A DNA stretch of 64,000 nt, taken from positions 372,001 to 436,000 of the forward strand of contig CM075103.1 of assembly GCA_037576195.1 (NCBI GenBank), in the 5' to 3' direction. How positions within the stretch are numbered: position 1 is the stretch's first letter; each line of letters opens with the position of its first letter. Under the pieces are notes generated by a model. It worked only from the letters and a program-made list of their open reading frames with translations, had not been told where the DNA came from and ran no database searches. Shown here in pieces: positions 63,101 through 64,000 of this stretch. Made by a program: the position numbers and the translations under genes. Source of the DNA: Phytoseiulus persimilis. Lineage: Eukaryota; Arthropoda; Arachnida; Mesostigmata; Phytoseiidae.

Positions 63101-64000
63101 AGCTGATTCTCTATGCAGCGCCCAAGGGGTCATCCTCATCGACGATCGGGTGGTTGTACCCTCATCTCTCCGCCCGTCGGTGCTCAAGAAGCTTCACGCC
63201 GCGCATCCGGGTATCGTGCGCATGAAAGCTTTGGCCCGGGCTCATTTCTACTGGACCGGGATGTCGGCGGATGTCGAAAAGCTCGTCAAATCCTGCGCTC
63301 ACTGCGCGCAACACGCACCAAATCCAATCAAGGTTCCTCTGGCACCATGGCCGGACCCGGAGCGGCCTTGGGTGAGAATTCATCTCGACTTCGCTGAGCC
63401 CCAGAAGGGCAACGCCTTCCTCGTCGTCGTCGATGCTTATTCGAAGTATGTCGATGCGGTTTTCCTGAAGCCGGCATCAAGCAGCGAGCTCGTAAGATAT
63501 TTAGAAGTGGTCTTCCGTCATTTCGGAGCGCCGGAGACTGTCGTGAGCGATAACGGCGGTCAGTTCGTGTCCTCTGACTTCGCCAATCTCTGCGAGCGGT
63601 TTCGTCTGACCCACTTGCGGACCTCTCCGTACATGCCACAGGGAAACGGACTCGCAGAGAAGATGGTTGGAACACTGAAAAATTCGCTCGACCTCGCAAC
63701 TCAAGAATTCTTGGACGCGGCAGTCGCTGCCTACAACTACACACCGAGCATGGTGCTGGGTGGCAAGACTCCGGCCGAGGTGTTCTTCGGGCGTGCTTTG
63801 CGCGTTCCCTTCTCAGTTTTCCGCTCGGGCGGTCAGGACCCCCCGGAGGCTAGCCGACGGTTCAAGCAGGACTTCGACAGACATCACGGAGCGCGGCCTC
63901 GCTCGTTCGCAGAAGGGGAGGAGGTCACGATAGCCCTCGACAACACGCGGCGGGTTCCTGCTAGGTTCGTCAAGCCAGTTGGGAAAGCTCTGGCGCGGTT
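60117..64000 (+). CDS. Gag-Pol polyprotein, single frame, runs off the window
   Basis: Polyprotein that packages the element RNA and copies and integrates it. From the ATG at 60,117 it is open for 1,294 codons to the edge, with no stop seen. Order: Gag (1-~275), double zinc knuckle with Cys from 280 (C-A-S-C) and 299 (C-K-F-C...H...C), retropepsin with D-T-G at 359-361, and reverse transcriptase with L-D-L-S-D-A-Y and Y-L-D-D at 644-647. RNase H follows with D-A-C-D from 793, then integrase. The integrase has an H-H-C-C zinc end (from His1027) and catalytic Asp1091, Asp1145 and Glu1181, exactly DD35E. There is no gag/pol frameshift, so processing must rely on the protease. The start is chosen because it is the first ATG after the primer site. 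Missing: the end of integrase and the 3' LTR. Confidence 0.95.
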   Translation, partial: MGDDDKGEQSIEQILKDVANAIKFLTDNRVKEEKESSVASSAMQNASILLGSFLYKPDEDLTFKNWFVRNKAILEESTPVEKLRVQLILKALGPNEYGRLQSRMSPDTPESRGYDEIIEILEKTFGPTKSIFRRRHDILSQSAPLSALTNPQEIADWANLKGDQFEWKSLTSEQFKIYLAINYASGPAFKNLRNVMLKAVDDKPKLTITGLREILTNYATRTQDSAIDSTGVGADSCHVNSMQHNRGSSSKGNPSSLNKRQVPSKRQSVGRTDFRQPGACASCGGSHERRTCRFFQATCKFCQKQGHIQKVCRSYMRQSGERLNVMDVSCSNVRTSSASRKRAFATVSVNGVAVSFRADTGADLTTIGKTVWARLGSPRLLQMDTACTAVNGEALKVFGYFMADIASMSNPGVCFREKVIVLCNQEVALLGCRPIFSLGLLVPGPGIEFFSLFEASSTAEAWGERYPDVFKEGLGRCSKIQVKLELKEQSSPVHRRARPLAEPFRDAVNMELDRLLGNGVLSPVESSAWACPIVVARKANGKIRVCADYSTGLNDALQDVSHPIPNMEEIMTKFSGNKVFTQLDLSDAYLQLELDSASRPLTTINTHGGLFQYNRLVFGLKTAPAIFQSAMDQALAGLDGTLVYLDDILVMGSVQSEHDERLNHVLARLQAWGFRLGLQKCLFNSREVKYLGVIVNEQGIRADPQKVAAIKNLRRPSNVSEVRSLLGLINYYGEFVCQLHRFKRQFEALLVKSSLFKWTPVHEQALEDVKSILSGPLALAHFDPRQQLIIAADACDTGMGGVLLQRYPDGTEKAVFHVSKSLSPAQRNYSQVEKEALALVFTVERLRRFVWGRRFTLQTDHRPLLALFNTSQTKGLNERTAARLRRWALRPIGFDFNIEYVRTSDFGQADALSRLIQDTGQDAVSDMDEVIAALQVVEDDIESMVEASRKITAIGADIRDATARDPVLKQVLHRLSHGWGKADFKDQALRCFAQQADSLCSAQGVILIDDRVVVPSSLRPSVLKKLHAAHPGIVRMKALARAHFYWTGMSADVEKLVKSCAHCAQHAPNPIKVPLAPWPDPERPWVRIHLDFAEPQKGNAFLVVVDAYSKYVDAVFLKPASSSELVRYLEVVFRHFGAPETVVSDNGGQFVSSDFANLCERFRLTHLRTSPYMPQGNGLAEKMVGTLKNSLDLATQEFLDAAVAAYNYTPSMVLGGKTPAEVFFGRALRVPFSVFRSGGQDPPEASRRFKQDFDRHHGARPRSFAEGEEVTIALDNTRRVPARFVKPVGKALAR

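Larger units (their letters stand above)
59945..64000 (+). mobile_element. Ty3/gypsy LTR retrotransposon, 5' part, likely intact
   Basis: The visible parts are a short 5' LTR, a tRNA primer site, and one long Gag-Pol frame that runs off the end of the window in the integrase C-terminal region. Every catalytic motif expected so far is present and there is no stop or frameshift in 3.9 kb. That contrasts with the badly decayed gypsy remnants at 1-3.7 kb and 8.9-9.7 kb and suggests a young copy. The fused Gag-Pol frame and the very short LTR recall Mag-like elements, which is an inference. Confidence 0.9.

Overview
This is eukaryotic, animal DNA. Six host genes can be rebuilt from split exons with GT..AG introns of about 75 to 1,480 bp: a Shaw/Kv3 potassium channel, a Src42A-type tyrosine kinase, a FAM210 (DUF1279) mitochondrial membrane protein, proteasome subunit beta-3, DTWD1 (a tRNA acp3U-modifying enzyme) and a TMEM14 family protein. 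The kinase is closest to the arthropod Src42A type and the channel to Shaw. That, with short introns and a GC content near 50%, suggests an arthropod with a compact gene layout, perhaps a chelicerate mite. The species is an inference and is not proven here.

Layout. Positions 1-16.9 kb are a graveyard of transposable elements. A decayed Ty3/gypsy pol is split by a Tc1 transposase remnant, followed by a loose gag zinc-knuckle fragment. Further on are a reverse-strand gypsy integrase remnant, a well-bounded Helitron-type element carrying a 45-bp minisatellite (10,875-11,725) and a LINE tail. The Shaw channel lies on the minus strand at 19.2-21.3 kb, with a LINE reverse-transcriptase remnant upstream (22.8-23.7 kb). 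The Src kinase is on the plus strand at 28.5-33.8 kb, FAM210 on the plus strand at 35.4-36.9 kb and PSMB3 on the minus strand at 38.8-39.5 kb.

Positions 41.4-52.1 kb form a dense pile of non-autonomous elements: piggyBac-like, foldback and hAT MITEs. The centrepiece is a ~7-kb inverted composite (44,649-51,594). Two Helitron-type ends face outward, two inverted stem copies lie between them, and a 45-bp array has about 8 copies in one arm and about 108 in the other. DTWD1 (plus, 52.4-53.3 kb) and TMEM14 (minus, 54.4-56.1 kb) follow, then another hAT-type element with a clear 8-bp target duplication (57.1-57.8 kb). The window ends inside an apparently intact Ty3/gypsy retrotransposon. Its short 5' LTR and primer site are visible, and its single Gag-Pol frame runs open from 60,117 past the end.

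The host genes are unrelated housekeeping and signalling genes and show no operon-like logic. The most unusual material is the 45-bp repeat family. The same unit, in the same 15-codon register, recurs at five places inside elements that look like three different transposon superfamilies.
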